Assembly: GCA_905214265.1 (NCBI GenBank)
Contig: CAJMLQ010000067.1
Coordinates: 1 to 15,626, forward strand
Length of the DNA: 15,626 bases
Direction of reading: 5' to 3'
Source: an uncultured bacterium
GTDB lineage: Bacteria > Bacillota > Clostridia > Oscillospirales > Ruminococcaceae
Position numbers and translations under genes: made by a program. Below, one piece after another: positions 6,570 through 14,171 of the stretch. Position 1 is the first letter of the stretch. Every line of letters begins with the position of its first letter. Under the pieces are notes generated by a model, which worked only from the letters and a program-made list of their open reading frames with translations, was not told where the DNA came from and did not search any database.

Positions 6570-7520
6570 TTACACTTCCGGCGGAGAGTCTGAAAAATTT
6601 TCGTGCGCAGGCGTCAAAATGATGCGGCCGTCCTCCAGATGGGTCTTGAGCTTTTCTTTTCCGGTCACACCCAGGGCATCCAGATACTCCCGGGGGAGCT
6701 GGACCCGCCCCGAACGGTCCACCACAGCCAGCTCTTCAACAGCGGCCGAAGCAGATTCCGCACCGTCGTCCAGTTCCGCCAGCCCAGAGAGATTCACCGG
6801 CCTGCGGATGAACTCGCTGCTGGTGCGGCCGTCCCGGATCATGACCGCACGGTTGACAAAAGAAGAAACCAGCCGGTCGTGAGTGACAATGACCACCGTA
6901 AGTCCCAGCTGCTCGTTGAGCTCTCGGAAAAGCCGGAGCAGCTCTCCCGTGGTCTTGGAATCCACCGCACCGGTGGGTTCGTCCGCCAGAAGCAGCCGTG
7001 GGTTATTTGCCAGCGCGATGGCAATAGCCACTCGCTGCTGCTCGCCGCCGGACAGCTCTGCCAGCCGGTTTTTCCGCCGATGGGAGAGACCGACCAACTC
7101 CAGCAGAGCCGCCGCCCGCTCCCTGGCAGTCCGGCAGACCGTGCCGCCGGGAAGCGGCGGCATAGAAGCCGGGCGCTTGCTACTGATGAGAAGGGGCATC
7201 TCCACATTCTCCTGAGCGGTGAGATAGGGGATCAGGTTGCGGGCCGGGTTCTGCCAGACAAACCCCACGGTGGAGCGTTTGTATTCGATCATTTCTTTTG
7301 GAGAGAGCTTCAGCAGATTTTTGCCGTCCACTTCCAGCTGTCCCGCGCTGGGAGTATCCAACCCGCCCAGCATGTTGAGCAGAGTGGACTTTCCGGATCC
7401 GGAGTTCCCAATAATGGCCATGAGTTCGCCGTTTTCCACCGTCAGATCCAGCCCCTGCAGGGCGACGACCTCGATCTCACCGGTCTTGTAAATTTTGACC
7501 AGGTTTTCGCAGACGATCAT
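6570..7520 (-). CDS. ABC exporter ATPase with AbrB/SpoVT-like C-terminal extension (316 aa)
   Basis: A LolD/MacB-class nucleotide-binding protein. Visible motifs: Walker A GNSGSGKS (38-45), Q-loop Q90, signature LSGGEQQ (156-162), Walker B LLLADEP (176-182), D-loop TGAVDS and H-loop His214. The signature is followed by RVAIAIAL, where the usual Arg is Ile168. Residues about 266-303 (VVDRSGRVQLPREYL, DALGV, LEDGRIILTP) look like an AbrB/MazE/SpoVT swapped-hairpin domain, an addition of about 80 residues including the linker. The start ATG overlaps the stop of the preceding ATPase gene (ATGA), with GGGGGA upstream, so the two are translationally coupled. It probably forms a heterodimer with the other ATPase to power the 952-residue permease. 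The extension could mediate dimerisation or nucleic-acid contact; that is inference. Confidence 0.93.
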   Translation of the reverse strand: MIVCENLVKIYKTGEIEVVALQGLDLTVENGELMAIIGNSGSGKSTLLNMLGGLDTPSAGQLEVDGKNLLKLSPKEMIEYKRSTVGFVWQNPARNLIPYLTAQENVEMPLLISSKRPASMPPLPGGTVCRTARERAAALLELVGLSHRRKNRLAELSGGEQQRVAIAIALANNPRLLLADEPTGAVDSKTTGELLRLFRELNEQLGLTVVIVTHDRLVSSFVNRAVMIRDGRTSSEFIRRPVNLSGLAELDDGAESASAAVEELAVVDRSGRVQLPREYLDALGVTGKEKLKTHLEDGRIILTPAHENFSDSPPEV

Positions 7521-8227
7521 ACAGGCTGTCCCCCTTCTTCGCCGGACATCAGCATCCCGTCCCGCAGGGTAAAGACCCGGTCGGCAATCTCCAGAAGATC
7601 CGGGTCGTGGGTCGTCAGGATCACCGTCGTTCCCTGAGTCTCTATGAGCTTTTTAAGCACCGCAATGACCTGGAGTCCCATGGTGGAGTCCAGCTGAGCC
7701 GTGGGCTCGTCGGCAAAGACCGCTGCGGGCCGGTGGGCGATTGCCCGGGCAATGGCGACCCGCTGCTGCTCACCGCCGGACATCTCCTGAGGCAGATGGT
7801 GAGCCCGCTTGGAAAGGCCCACCTGTTCCAGACACTCCAGGGCCCGTTCCCGGCGGCCTGCCGCCGGACATCCCGCCACCCGCAGCCCGAATTCCACGTT
7901 TTCCAGTGCCGTCATGGAGGAAATCAGCGCCACAGACTGGAAGACGAAGCCAATCCGGGTTCGACGGATTTTATCCCGCGCCCGTTCCCGCATGGCGGAA
8001 AGCTCTAGCCCCTCAAAAAACACCTTTCCTTCGGTGGGATAGTCCAGTGCCCCCAAAAGATTGATGAGCGTCGTCTTGCCAGAGCCGGATTTTCCGTTTA
8101 GAATCGTGAGCCCCCGGGCTGGGATAGAGAGGCTGACTCCCCGCAGGGCATGCACCGGCCCAGCCGGCGAAGGGAAGGTGCGGCCAAGCTCTTCCGCTCG
8201 GATCAATTCTTGGCTGTTTGTATCCAT
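7517..8227 (-). CDS. ABC exporter ATPase, LolD/MacB type (236 aa)
   Basis: A complete nucleotide-binding domain of standard length. Motifs: Walker A GKSGSGKT (45-52), Q-loop Q97, signature MSGGEQQRVAIARA (149-162), Walker B AVFADEP (169-175), D-loop AQLDS and H-loop His207. AAGGAGG (8242-8236) precedes ATG 8227, 16 bp after the permease stop. Family members hydrolyse ATP to drive mechanotransmission by FtsX/MacB-fold permeases rather than classical alternating access. Its closest partner is the downstream ATPase, with which it overlaps by four bases. Both keep all catalytic residues, so neither looks like a degenerate half-site. Confidence 0.95.
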   Translation of the reverse strand: MDTNSQELIRAEELGRTFPSPAGPVHALRGVSLSIPARGLTILNGKSGSGKTTLINLLGALDYPTEGKVFFEGLELSAMRERARDKIRRTRIGFVFQSVALISSMTALENVEFGLRVAGCPAAGRRERALECLEQVGLSKRAHHLPQEMSGGEQQRVAIARAIAHRPAAVFADEPTAQLDSTMGLQVIAVLKKLIETQGTTVILTTHDPDLLEIADRVFTLRDGMLMSGEEGGQPV

Positions 8228-8243
8228 AAAAGCCGCCTCCTTC

Positions 8244-11102
8244 TCAATCTTCGCCCAGCTTCAGGGCTTCTCCGGCCCGCAGCCGGTAAACGATTCGTCC
8301 CAGCACCGCTGCGGCGACTGCCATCATGACGGCGACGATCCCCACGATCCGCCAGTAGTCCGTCGGATACGCCACCACCAGGAAGGGAAGCATCTGCTCT
8401 GCCGCGTCCACATTGCATTCCAGAATCGGCGCATACAGCATCGCCGTCAGAGACCCCAGCCCCAGTCCCGCCAGGATAGCCGTCACGGAAACCAGAATCT
8501 GCTCCCACAGCAGCACTAGGATGACAGAGAACCGGGAAAGCCCCATGGAGCGCAGAATACCGAACTGCAGGAGCCGCCCCTTGATGGCCAGGATCCAGTA
8601 GATGAAAAATCCCACAAAAGTGATGAGCATGGTTACTAGGAAGGACAGGGTGAAAAAGCCGTTGATACCCTGAGTCATGGGATCGTTTTTCAGATTGGTG
8701 ATCTGTACGGAGGCGTCGCTCAGGGAGGAGATGGATACCCCCATTTCCGCTAATTCGGCATACATCTCCGCCGATGTAACCCCAGGGGCCTTTTTCAGCC
8801 AGACCCGGTAGGGCTCCAGCTTCGTCTCCTGTTGGAGATAGATCAGGTTCGCCACGGCCAAAATCGGGGTGCTTTTTTCACCCACCGGATTAAAGGAGGG
8901 AAAATAATCGATTCCTGCATAGATCACGCACTGTACGGTATCTTTGTTGTCCCCAATGGATAGATAGACGGTGTCGCCCGCCGACAGGCCGTTTTCCTCC
9001 ATTGTCTGATTGGAGAGGAGCAGCGCCCGCGGGTCGCTGGCCATAAGATTCAGATATTCGTTGATGTGATGGGGCAGAAGTCCATTCCGAAACCAGCAGG
9101 TCCGGCCAAATTCATCTGGCACGATTCCCATCAGGGTTATCCCGTTGATGCGCTGGGAGTTGGCGGTGAGAGAGGTCTGCTTGACCGTCAGCACCCGGGC
9201 CGCACTGGACGCGGTCTCCATCTCCTCATATTTTGTAAACCGCGGCTCAGTATAATAGACCGGCTCGTCGCTGGCCCCGGCGCTTGCCGGCATCCCCATG
9301 CCGCCCATGTCTCCGCTACCCCCTCCGGTGGAGGGCCATTCTTCCTGGAGCGTCACATCGGCTCCTACAGAGTAGCGGATGCGGTCCTCGTCGTTTCGGT
9401 TGAGGGTTCGGACCGTGACCGCATTAAAAACACCCATGGAAAGCGTAAAGATCAAAAAGAGGGAGATCATCTGGTTTTGCCGTGCCGAGCGGGAGATATT
9501 CAGAAGTGTCAGATAGAGCACCGGTCCCCAGAAGCGCCGCCCGGCCCAGTAAATCAGCTGGATCAGCAACGGAAAAACCCGCAGGAAAAAGAGAGTCGAG
9601 CCCAGAATGAAGAGAGTGGAACTCCCATAAAGTAAAAAATCAATGGGGATATCTGCCGCAGACGCTCCGGTTTCCCGAATGATCTTCAGTCGGTTCTGGA
9701 AATTGTAAAGCCCGTAAAGGGAGATCCCCAGACAAATCAGGTCCAAGCAGAGCTTCTGCCACAGCGGCGAAACTCCCCGGCCAGATTTTTTTCGTTTCAA
9801 GGAGACAATGGAACCCTCCCGGTTGGACAGCACTGCCGTCAGCATCGTCAGCACCAGTACCGCTGCCGTGATGCAGGAGTATTGGGCTGCGGGAACCGTC
9901 AGCATCACCGGAAGCGCCTTGCGGTTGACAAATTCCATAAAGCCGTTGGAGGCCCCGATGAGCCGGCAGAAAAGCAGGCTCAGAAACGGTCCGGCGACCA
10001 GCGCTGCCGCCGACAAAAAGACCGCCTGGAACAGATAGACGCCGGTGATCTGGCGCTTTGCGGCGCCGCGGCTCTGCAGCACGGCGATCTCGTTTTTTTC
10101 ATAGTTGAGAATCAGCCGTGAGACCATAAAAATGTAAAAGAGCAGCATCAGCAGAATGGGGACTTCAATGATCCAAAGGGTCGCCCCCAACTCCTGCCGC
10201 CGCAGAGCGTAGTCCTCCAGAATCGAGGCGAAAGACGTCCGCATGCGGGGCGCAAACACCTTGGAATCTCCGTAATAGGCCACTGTTTCGGCAATATCCC
10301 CGCAGTTTTCCGGCGTCATGGCAGTGTAGTCCAAGGCACAGACCCAAACCGCTTCGTTCAAAAGAGGCTCCTCTACCTCGATAAACAGCGACTCGAACAG
10401 CACCGGATCCAGCATCAATGAGTCGGAAAGATTGGAAAGAGGCATCACCCAGTATAAGTCCCCGGGATCGGCCGCCGTGTAAACGCCCGTGATCCGGACC
10501 GACGTCACCGGAAGGAGGGCGGAAGTGCCGCCGGTCAGGCTGAAGCGATATACGTCATAAGTGGTTCCCAAGGCACAGTTCAGATTTTGCGCAGCCTCTT
10601 CGCTGACAACCGCTTCCAGCACGCCGTCTTGGATTTCGCCGGACGGAAGGCTTCCCTCCAGCAGGGTGATGTGACTGAACAGTCCGGTACATGCTGAGAT
10701 CGCGCCGCTTTTCGAGTCTTGGCGCACTTCCTCTGAATCTGTTCCACCCCGGACGATCCGCAAATTTTGAGCAGAGGTGAACACGATGTCCTCCTGTACC
10801 GGTAGACCGATTTCCGGCAGAATCTGTTCATGCAACATCTGGTCATATTGCCGGAAGGCCCGGGATTTAACGCTTTGCGCGGCTGCGCCGGCGTTCAGGC
10901 TGGCCTCGGCTGAAATTCGCCCAGGATAGACGTGGCGCTGGGTCTGGACCTGTTCCAGATCCTTCTGCAGCATCCGGTCCAGGATGGCGTGGCTGTAGAT
11001 CGGCATGCTGGCCACGATGGCCACCGCCATCAGATAGCCAATGAGAAGGCTGATGGTGAGCCAGCGGTTCTTCAGCATCTTACGCAGTGAAAATCGAAAC
11101 AT
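8244..11102 (-). CDS. FtsX/MacB-type ABC exporter permease (952 aa)
   Basis: Residues 14-36 form the first membrane helix, followed by a large extracytoplasmic domain (about 40-305). Helices follow at about 307-331, 354-383, 408-426, 452-468, 486-508 and 541-562. A second extracytoplasmic domain spans about 565-810, and the last three helices lie at about 816-842, 856-890 and 918-937. This is the double FtsX arrangement, in which one long chain supplies two permease halves and suits a pair of different ATPases. The cytoplasmic loop ILRSMGLSRF (849-858) is the usual FtsX ATPase-contact region. An inserted Gly/Met-rich stretch (about 592-610) lies in the second outer domain. Start ATG 11102 follows a G-rich site, 15 bp after the adaptor stop. 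Substrate unknown; peptides, lipids or drugs are typical for the family. Confidence 0.93.
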   Translation of the reverse strand: MFRFSLRKMLKNRWLTISLLIGYLMAVAIVASMPIYSHAILDRMLQKDLEQVQTQRHVYPGRISAEASLNAGAAAQSVKSRAFRQYDQMLHEQILPEIGLPVQEDIVFTSAQNLRIVRGGTDSEEVRQDSKSGAISACTGLFSHITLLEGSLPSGEIQDGVLEAVVSEEAAQNLNCALGTTYDVYRFSLTGGTSALLPVTSVRITGVYTAADPGDLYWVMPLSNLSDSLMLDPVLFESLFIEVEEPLLNEAVWVCALDYTAMTPENCGDIAETVAYYGDSKVFAPRMRTSFASILEDYALRRQELGATLWIIEVPILLMLLFYIFMVSRLILNYEKNEIAVLQSRGAAKRQITGVYLFQAVFLSAAALVAGPFLSLLFCRLIGASNGFMEFVNRKALPVMLTVPAAQYSCITAAVLVLTMLTAVLSNREGSIVSLKRKKSGRGVSPLWQKLCLDLICLGISLYGLYNFQNRLKIIRETGASAADIPIDFLLYGSSTLFILGSTLFFLRVFPLLIQLIYWAGRRFWGPVLYLTLLNISRSARQNQMISLFLIFTLSMGVFNAVTVRTLNRNDEDRIRYSVGADVTLQEEWPSTGGGSGDMGGMGMPASAGASDEPVYYTEPRFTKYEEMETASSAARVLTVKQTSLTANSQRINGITLMGIVPDEFGRTCWFRNGLLPHHINEYLNLMASDPRALLLSNQTMEENGLSAGDTVYLSIGDNKDTVQCVIYAGIDYFPSFNPVGEKSTPILAVANLIYLQQETKLEPYRVWLKKAPGVTSAEMYAELAEMGVSISSLSDASVQITNLKNDPMTQGINGFFTLSFLVTMLITFVGFFIYWILAIKGRLLQFGILRSMGLSRFSVILVLLWEQILVSVTAILAGLGLGSLTAMLYAPILECNVDAAEQMLPFLVVAYPTDYWRIVGIVAVMMAVAAAVLGRIVYRLRAGEALKLGED

Positions 11103-11117
11103 GGCATAGCCCCCGCC

Positions 11118-12122
11118 TTATTTAATGATGACTTCCTCGCCTTCCGCAAGGCCGCTGACCACTTCGATGTAGGTGACGTTTTTGATTCCAGTTTCAATCA
11201 TCCGTTCCTTTTTAATCCCGTTTTCCAGAACTTGAACGTAGGATTCTCCGGAATACATGGACACTACGTTGCGGGGAATGACGATGACGTCCTCTTTTTT
11301 CTCGCGGATCAACTCGATGCTGGCGGATTTCCCCAGAAGTGCCTCCTCCGGAAGCGGATCCGTGACCTCGATGCGTACAAAGGATTTTCCCTCCGCCTGC
11401 ATTTCATATGGCGCGCTGGCGGGAGTCATGACGACCTTTCCCGCGTACTCTTTTTTGTTGTAGGTCACGACGACCTCCTGATCCAGCTGAAAGTCGGAAA
11501 TCTTGTCGCCGGTGCACTCGATCTGTAGGCGATCCGGATCCACGATCCGGATAAAGGTGCTGCGGGCAGCGATGTATTCGCCGACACTTTGTTTGGAGAG
11601 ATAGGAAACGACCCCGTCCGCCGGCGCGTAAATGCTCTGCTTGCTCAGCTCGTTGCGGATCTCGTCCAGCTGCAGCTTTTGCAGCTCATAGTCGATCTCC
11701 GCCAGCCGGATGGAATTCTTGGTAGCGTTTTCCGCGGCTTTGGCGGCATTCAAGGCAATTTGCGCCCGTTCTACCATTAGCTCCTGCTTTTTCAGCTCTT
11801 TTTCCAAAGCATCGGTATCCAACCTGGCCAGGAATTGGCCTGCGGTCACTTCATCCCCGGCTTTGACCGCGATTTCGCTTAAGTATCCCGCCCTTTTTTC
11901 AAAGGATAGATCATAGGAGCGCGTGGAGACAAAGGTACCGGAGACGGTAACGCTGTCGACGATGGTGCCCCGCTCCACCGTGGTCGTGGTGTATGTAACG
12001 GCGGCAGGGGCGGCAAGGGGCGGTGCCAGTGCCTCCTCTTCTTCCGGGAACAGGCCGCATCCCCATAGGGAGCCGGCAAACAGCAGAGCTGCAGCAAAAG
12101 CGGCGGATCGAAACCCTTTCAT
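11118..12122 (-). CDS. HlyD/MacA-like adaptor lipoprotein of the ABC exporter (334 aa)
   Basis: Start ATG 12122 (MKGFRSAAFA) has AAAGGAAG (12138-12131) eight bases upstream. The signal peptide ends in lipobox LWGC (Cys22), so it is anchored to the outer face of the membrane. The fold reads in order: first lipoyl half at about 75-102 (AGYLSEIAVKAGDEVTAGQF), a coiled-coil hairpin at about 105-160, second lipoyl half (IYAPADGVVSYLSKQSVGEY, 164-183), a beta-barrel (about 195-275) and the membrane-proximal domain to the end (YIEVVSGLAEGEEVIIK). The length is typical for MacA-like adaptors of Firmicutes. It is the first gene of the exporter operon and would link to the outer domains of the permease. 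Confidence 0.93.
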   Translation of the reverse strand: MKGFRSAAFAAALLFAGSLWGCGLFPEEEEALAPPLAAPAAVTYTTTTVERGTIVDSVTVSGTFVSTRSYDLSFEKRAGYLSEIAVKAGDEVTAGQFLARLDTDALEKELKKQELMVERAQIALNAAKAAENATKNSIRLAEIDYELQKLQLDEIRNELSKQSIYAPADGVVSYLSKQSVGEYIAARSTFIRIVDPDRLQIECTGDKISDFQLDQEVVVTYNKKEYAGKVVMTPASAPYEMQAEGKSFVRIEVTDPLPEEALLGKSASIELIREKKEDVIVIPRNVVSMYSGESYVQVLENGIKKERMIETGIKNVTYIEVVSGLAEGEEVIIK

Positions 12123-12153
12123 AACGAAAACTTCCTTTCCCAAGACCAAGTGC

Positions 12154-12170
12154 AGCCGGGGTGCCCGGCT
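12154..12170 (-). promoter_or_regulatory. Hairpin at the 5' end of the exporter mRNA
   Basis: A perfect 7-bp GC-rich stem (AGCCGGG 12154-12160 with CCCGGCT 12164-12170) and a 3-base loop. It would lie within the first bases of a transcript starting near 12175, upstream of the ribosome binding site. It could stabilise the mRNA; it has no T-run and is not a terminator. Confidence 0.5.
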
Positions 12171-12181
12171 AAGATGCTTTT

Positions 12182-12210
12182 AGTATCGCATATTTTCCGG
12201 AAAAGCGCAA
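12182..12210 (-). promoter_or_regulatory. Sigma-A-like promoter of the ABC exporter operon
   Basis: Minus-strand -35 TTGCGC (12210-12205), 17-bp spacer, -10 GATACT (12187-12182). The spacer contains a perfect 12-bp palindrome, TTTTCCGGAAAA (12193-12204), directly next to the -35, which could be a regulator site. The predicted start near 12175 gives a leader of about 50 nt. Confidence 0.6.
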
Positions 12211-12258
12211 GAAAAAATTGAAAAAACAAGCAAAAATGCCAGGAAACGTCGCGCGTTT

Positions 12259-13065
12259 TTAGGAGGGCTTCGCGCCTTCTGGAAATGCGGCCGCTGTTTT
12301 GCGGTATTCCCCGGGTGTGACGCCGCAGTGCTCCCGAAAAGCCCGGTAAAAGGTCCGCGTGCTTTCAAAGCCGGATTCGGCTGCCACGACGTCCATTGGC
12401 AGGTCCGTCCCCGCCAGAAGTCCGCGGGCATATCCGATCCGCAGGATATTCAGATAGGCCGGAAAGCTGGCCCCAATCTTTTCGCAGAAGGTACGGCTTA
12501 AGTGGTATTTGCTCGCCCCAATCCGGCGTGCGGTATCCTCCAGCGTAACCTTCTCCCGGAAATGGGCGGTGAGATCGCTCAGGGCGCGTTCCACCAGCCC
12601 AGCCCGTCCGTCGCTTTTCAACTCCCGGAGCGCCAGAAGGGGAAAGAGGCGGCCGGTTACCACCTGCAGATATCCCTTCCGCAGCCGGGGGTCCATGTCT
12701 GCGCCATCCCGCGCCAAAATCTCAATCACCCGGACGGCATCCTCTGGCACGCCTCCTGCGAGAAAAGACGTATCCGGCCGGTGGGTGTAAAACAGCCGGG
12801 CATAGTCTCCGGTTAGGTTGGGATCAAAGATGAAGAGATGGGTCCGACTTTTTGCGGGAGTCCGGTAACTATGGACAACATTGGGGAATACCAGGAGCAC
12901 GCCTCCCGCCGTAAGCAGCCCTTCCTCTTCTCCGGATTGTACCAATATTTTCCCTTCCAGCACAAAAAGCAGCTCCACCTGTTTGTGCAGATGGGCGGGA
13001 AAGTTCATATCCTCCCGTTCCTCGTAAAGAAATGGGTCCTCCTTCTGTTCGTAAAAGGACAGCAT
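12259..13065 (-). CDS. AraC-family transcriptional regulator with cupin-like N-terminal domain (268 aa)
   Basis: Start ATG 13065 (MLSFYEQKED) has GGGAGGG about eight bases upstream; the frame is open further up but passes through the promoter. The N-terminal part (about 15-90) looks like an AraC-type cupin: HLHKQVELLFVLEGKI, then GGVLLVFPNVVHSYRTP. The C-terminal part has the two AraC helix-turn-helix motifs, at about 173-195 (VTLEDTARRIGASKYHLSRT) and 223-250 (PMDVVAAESGFESTRTFYRA), ending with the typical FREHCGVTPGEYRK. The gene lies 136 bp upstream of the exporter adaptor, in the same direction, and diverges from the acyltransferase gene. Either neighbour, or both, could be its target; the inducer is unknown. 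Confidence 0.93.
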   Translation of the reverse strand: MLSFYEQKEDPFLYEEREDMNFPAHLHKQVELLFVLEGKILVQSGEEEGLLTAGGVLLVFPNVVHSYRTPAKSRTHLFIFDPNLTGDYARLFYTHRPDTSFLAGGVPEDAVRVIEILARDGADMDPRLRKGYLQVVTGRLFPLLALRELKSDGRAGLVERALSDLTAHFREKVTLEDTARRIGASKYHLSRTFCEKIGASFPAYLNILRIGYARGLLAGTDLPMDVVAAESGFESTRTFYRAFREHCGVTPGEYRKTAAAFPEGAKPS

Positions 13066-13095
13066 CCGCTTCCCTCCCAGCTTTGATTTGGTATT

Positions 13096-13124
13096 ATTGT
13101 ACCATAAAATCCGTTGAGGGACAA
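13096..13124 (-). promoter_or_regulatory. Sigma-A promoter of the AraC-family gene
   Basis: Minus-strand -35 TTGTCC (13124-13119), exactly 17 bp, -10 TACAAT (13101-13096). It lies 30 bp upstream of the ATG, with a strong ribosome binding site between them. Confidence 0.8.
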
Positions 13125-13169
13125 TTAGAAAAGAAAGACTTTTTATGGCGGAAATCCGCCGGATCGGAG

Positions 13170-13198
13170 TTGACAATTTTCTGCTCTTCTCCTATACT
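13170..13198 (+). promoter_or_regulatory. Consensus sigma-A promoter of the acyltransferase gene
   Basis: TTGACA (13170-13175), 17-bp spacer, TATACT (13193-13198). The -35 is perfect and the -10 has one mismatch to consensus. The predicted start near 13205 leaves a leader of about 100 nt before the GTG at 13309. Confidence 0.85.
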
Positions 13199-13217
13199 GA
13201 GGATATCAGTATAGGAG
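13189..13217. promoter_or_regulatory. Perfect 12-5-12 inverted repeat over the -10, candidate operator
   Basis: The left arm CTCCTATACTGA (13189-13200) and right arm TCAGTATAGGAG (13206-13217) are perfect complements around GGATA. The left arm contains the whole -10 element and the centre lies at the predicted start site. A dimeric repressor bound here would block RNA polymerase. The right arm also falls in the transcribed region, but the left arm mostly does not, so an RNA hairpin is less likely. Confidence 0.75.
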
Positions 13218-13308
13218 CTTATAAAAGACTGCGGTTCCATGGCGGAGAATATAGACTCTGCTGATTTCCCGGAATGGGATCGCTCCAAAAGGAGGAAAAA
13301 GTAACCCT

Positions 13309-14121
13309 GTGAAATTGGATGAGTTTTGTGCTGCAATCGGCCTAAACGCCGAAGCAGCGAATTTGGCGGCCGAATTTCCAATGGCGGAAGAGGAGTATCA
13401 GGCATATGCCGCTCTGTTTGCCCGCGATCATCAGGCGTTTTCGGCGGAGGTGCGGAAACGTGCGGATGCCGGACAAGCGTTTTTGTACCTGTTTGTGCAC
13501 CTGGCCATGGACTGCTATCCCGCCTATTGCCGGAGAGGAATTCCGGACAGGATCTATTATGACACCTTCCGGGATATCGCGATTTGGGCGGAGGAATACC
13601 GCCAAGAGACGGGACAGGCCGGCCTGGGGGAGGACTGCTGGCTCTGGCTGCATCCGCAGCTCCGGATCTTTCGTCTGGGACGGCTGCAGTTCCAGCCCTG
13701 CGCCATGCCCCGGGAGCTTTTGCTGCCCGAACGGCGTATTTGGCAGGGCGAGCCGGTTTTGGACGTCCACATCCCTAAGGACGGACCCCTGGACCCGGAC
13801 GCGGTCCAGGATTCCTACCGGCAGGCCGGCGAGTTTTTCCGGGGCTTTTCCCCGGTGTTTCTCTGCGAATCCTGGCTGCTTTGCCCGGAGCTTCCGCGCC
13901 TGCTGCGTGCAGACTCCAACATCCTGAAATTTCAGGCGGGATACCGGCTTTACGGAATCGAGCCCAATTCCCGTCAGGCGGAAGAGCGCATCTTCGGGCG
14001 CCTGTGCAGTGATCCATCGGAGTATCCGGAGACCACTTCCCTCCAGCGCGCCGCGAAGCGCCACCTGGAGGCGGGCGGAAAGCTTGAGAGCGGCAGGGGA
14101 GTCCGCTTAACTGTCATCTGA
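13309..14121 (+). CDS. GNAT-like acyltransferase (NAT_N/GNAT_C type, 270 aa)
   Basis: The start is GTG 13309 (MKLDEFCAAI). The nearest site, AGGAGG (13290-13295), is 13 bases away, rather far, but no better in-frame start exists because a stop lies at 13252. The N-terminal half (about 1-145) matches the helical N-acyltransferase N-terminal domain. The C-terminal half carries segments I recall from the GNAT-like C-terminal domain: LHPQLRIFRLGRLQFQP, VLDVHIPKDGPLDPD, CESWLLCPEL and DSNILKFQ. Members are annotated as acyltransferases, but substrates are largely undefined. It is a single-gene unit that ends at a palindromic terminator and converges on a GH38 alpha-mannosidase gene. It diverges from the AraC-family gene, so regulation by that protein or by an unknown repressor at the 13189-13217 site is plausible. 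Confidence 0.85.
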   Translation: MKLDEFCAAIGLNAEAANLAAEFPMAEEEYQAYAALFARDHQAFSAEVRKRADAGQAFLYLFVHLAMDCYPAYCRRGIPDRIYYDTFRDIAIWAEEYRQETGQAGLGEDCWLWLHPQLRIFRLGRLQFQPCAMPRELLLPERRIWQGEPVLDVHIPKDGPLDPDAVQDSYRQAGEFFRGFSPVFLCESWLLCPELPRLLRADSNILKFQAGYRLYGIEPNSRQAEERIFGRLCSDPSEYPETTSLQRAAKRHLEAGGKLESGRGVRLTVI

Positions 14122-14152
14122 AAACGGCGCGGCCATATGGCCGCGCCGTTTT
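14121..14152. terminator. Shared bidirectional terminator, 32-bp perfect palindrome
   Basis: A fully self-complementary sequence from AAAACGGCGCGGCC to GGCCGCGCCGTTTT with ATAT at the centre (14-bp arms plus a 4-base loop). It begins on the last base of the acyltransferase stop and lies 20 bp beyond the mannosidase stop. Each strand ends in a T-run, so it can stop transcription from both convergent genes. Confidence 0.92.
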
Positions 14153-14171
14153 TGTAGAAGTTTTTTGGAGA

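Noticed and set aside
6603..7637. Long plus-strand frame (344 codons) opposite the ATPase genes
   Set aside because: Antisense to all Walker and signature motifs of two intact ATPases; no family features of its own.
12242..12262. Small inverted repeat AAACG/CGTTT after the AraC gene as a terminator
   Set aside because: Only a 5-bp stem, with no T-run on the minus strand; too weak to call.
13239..13304. A 21-codon upstream ORF ending four bases before the acyltransferase GTG, covering its ribosome binding site
   Set aside because: It has no ribosome binding site of its own at useful distance (nearest AGGAG is about 21 bases away), and an ORF of this length is expected by chance.
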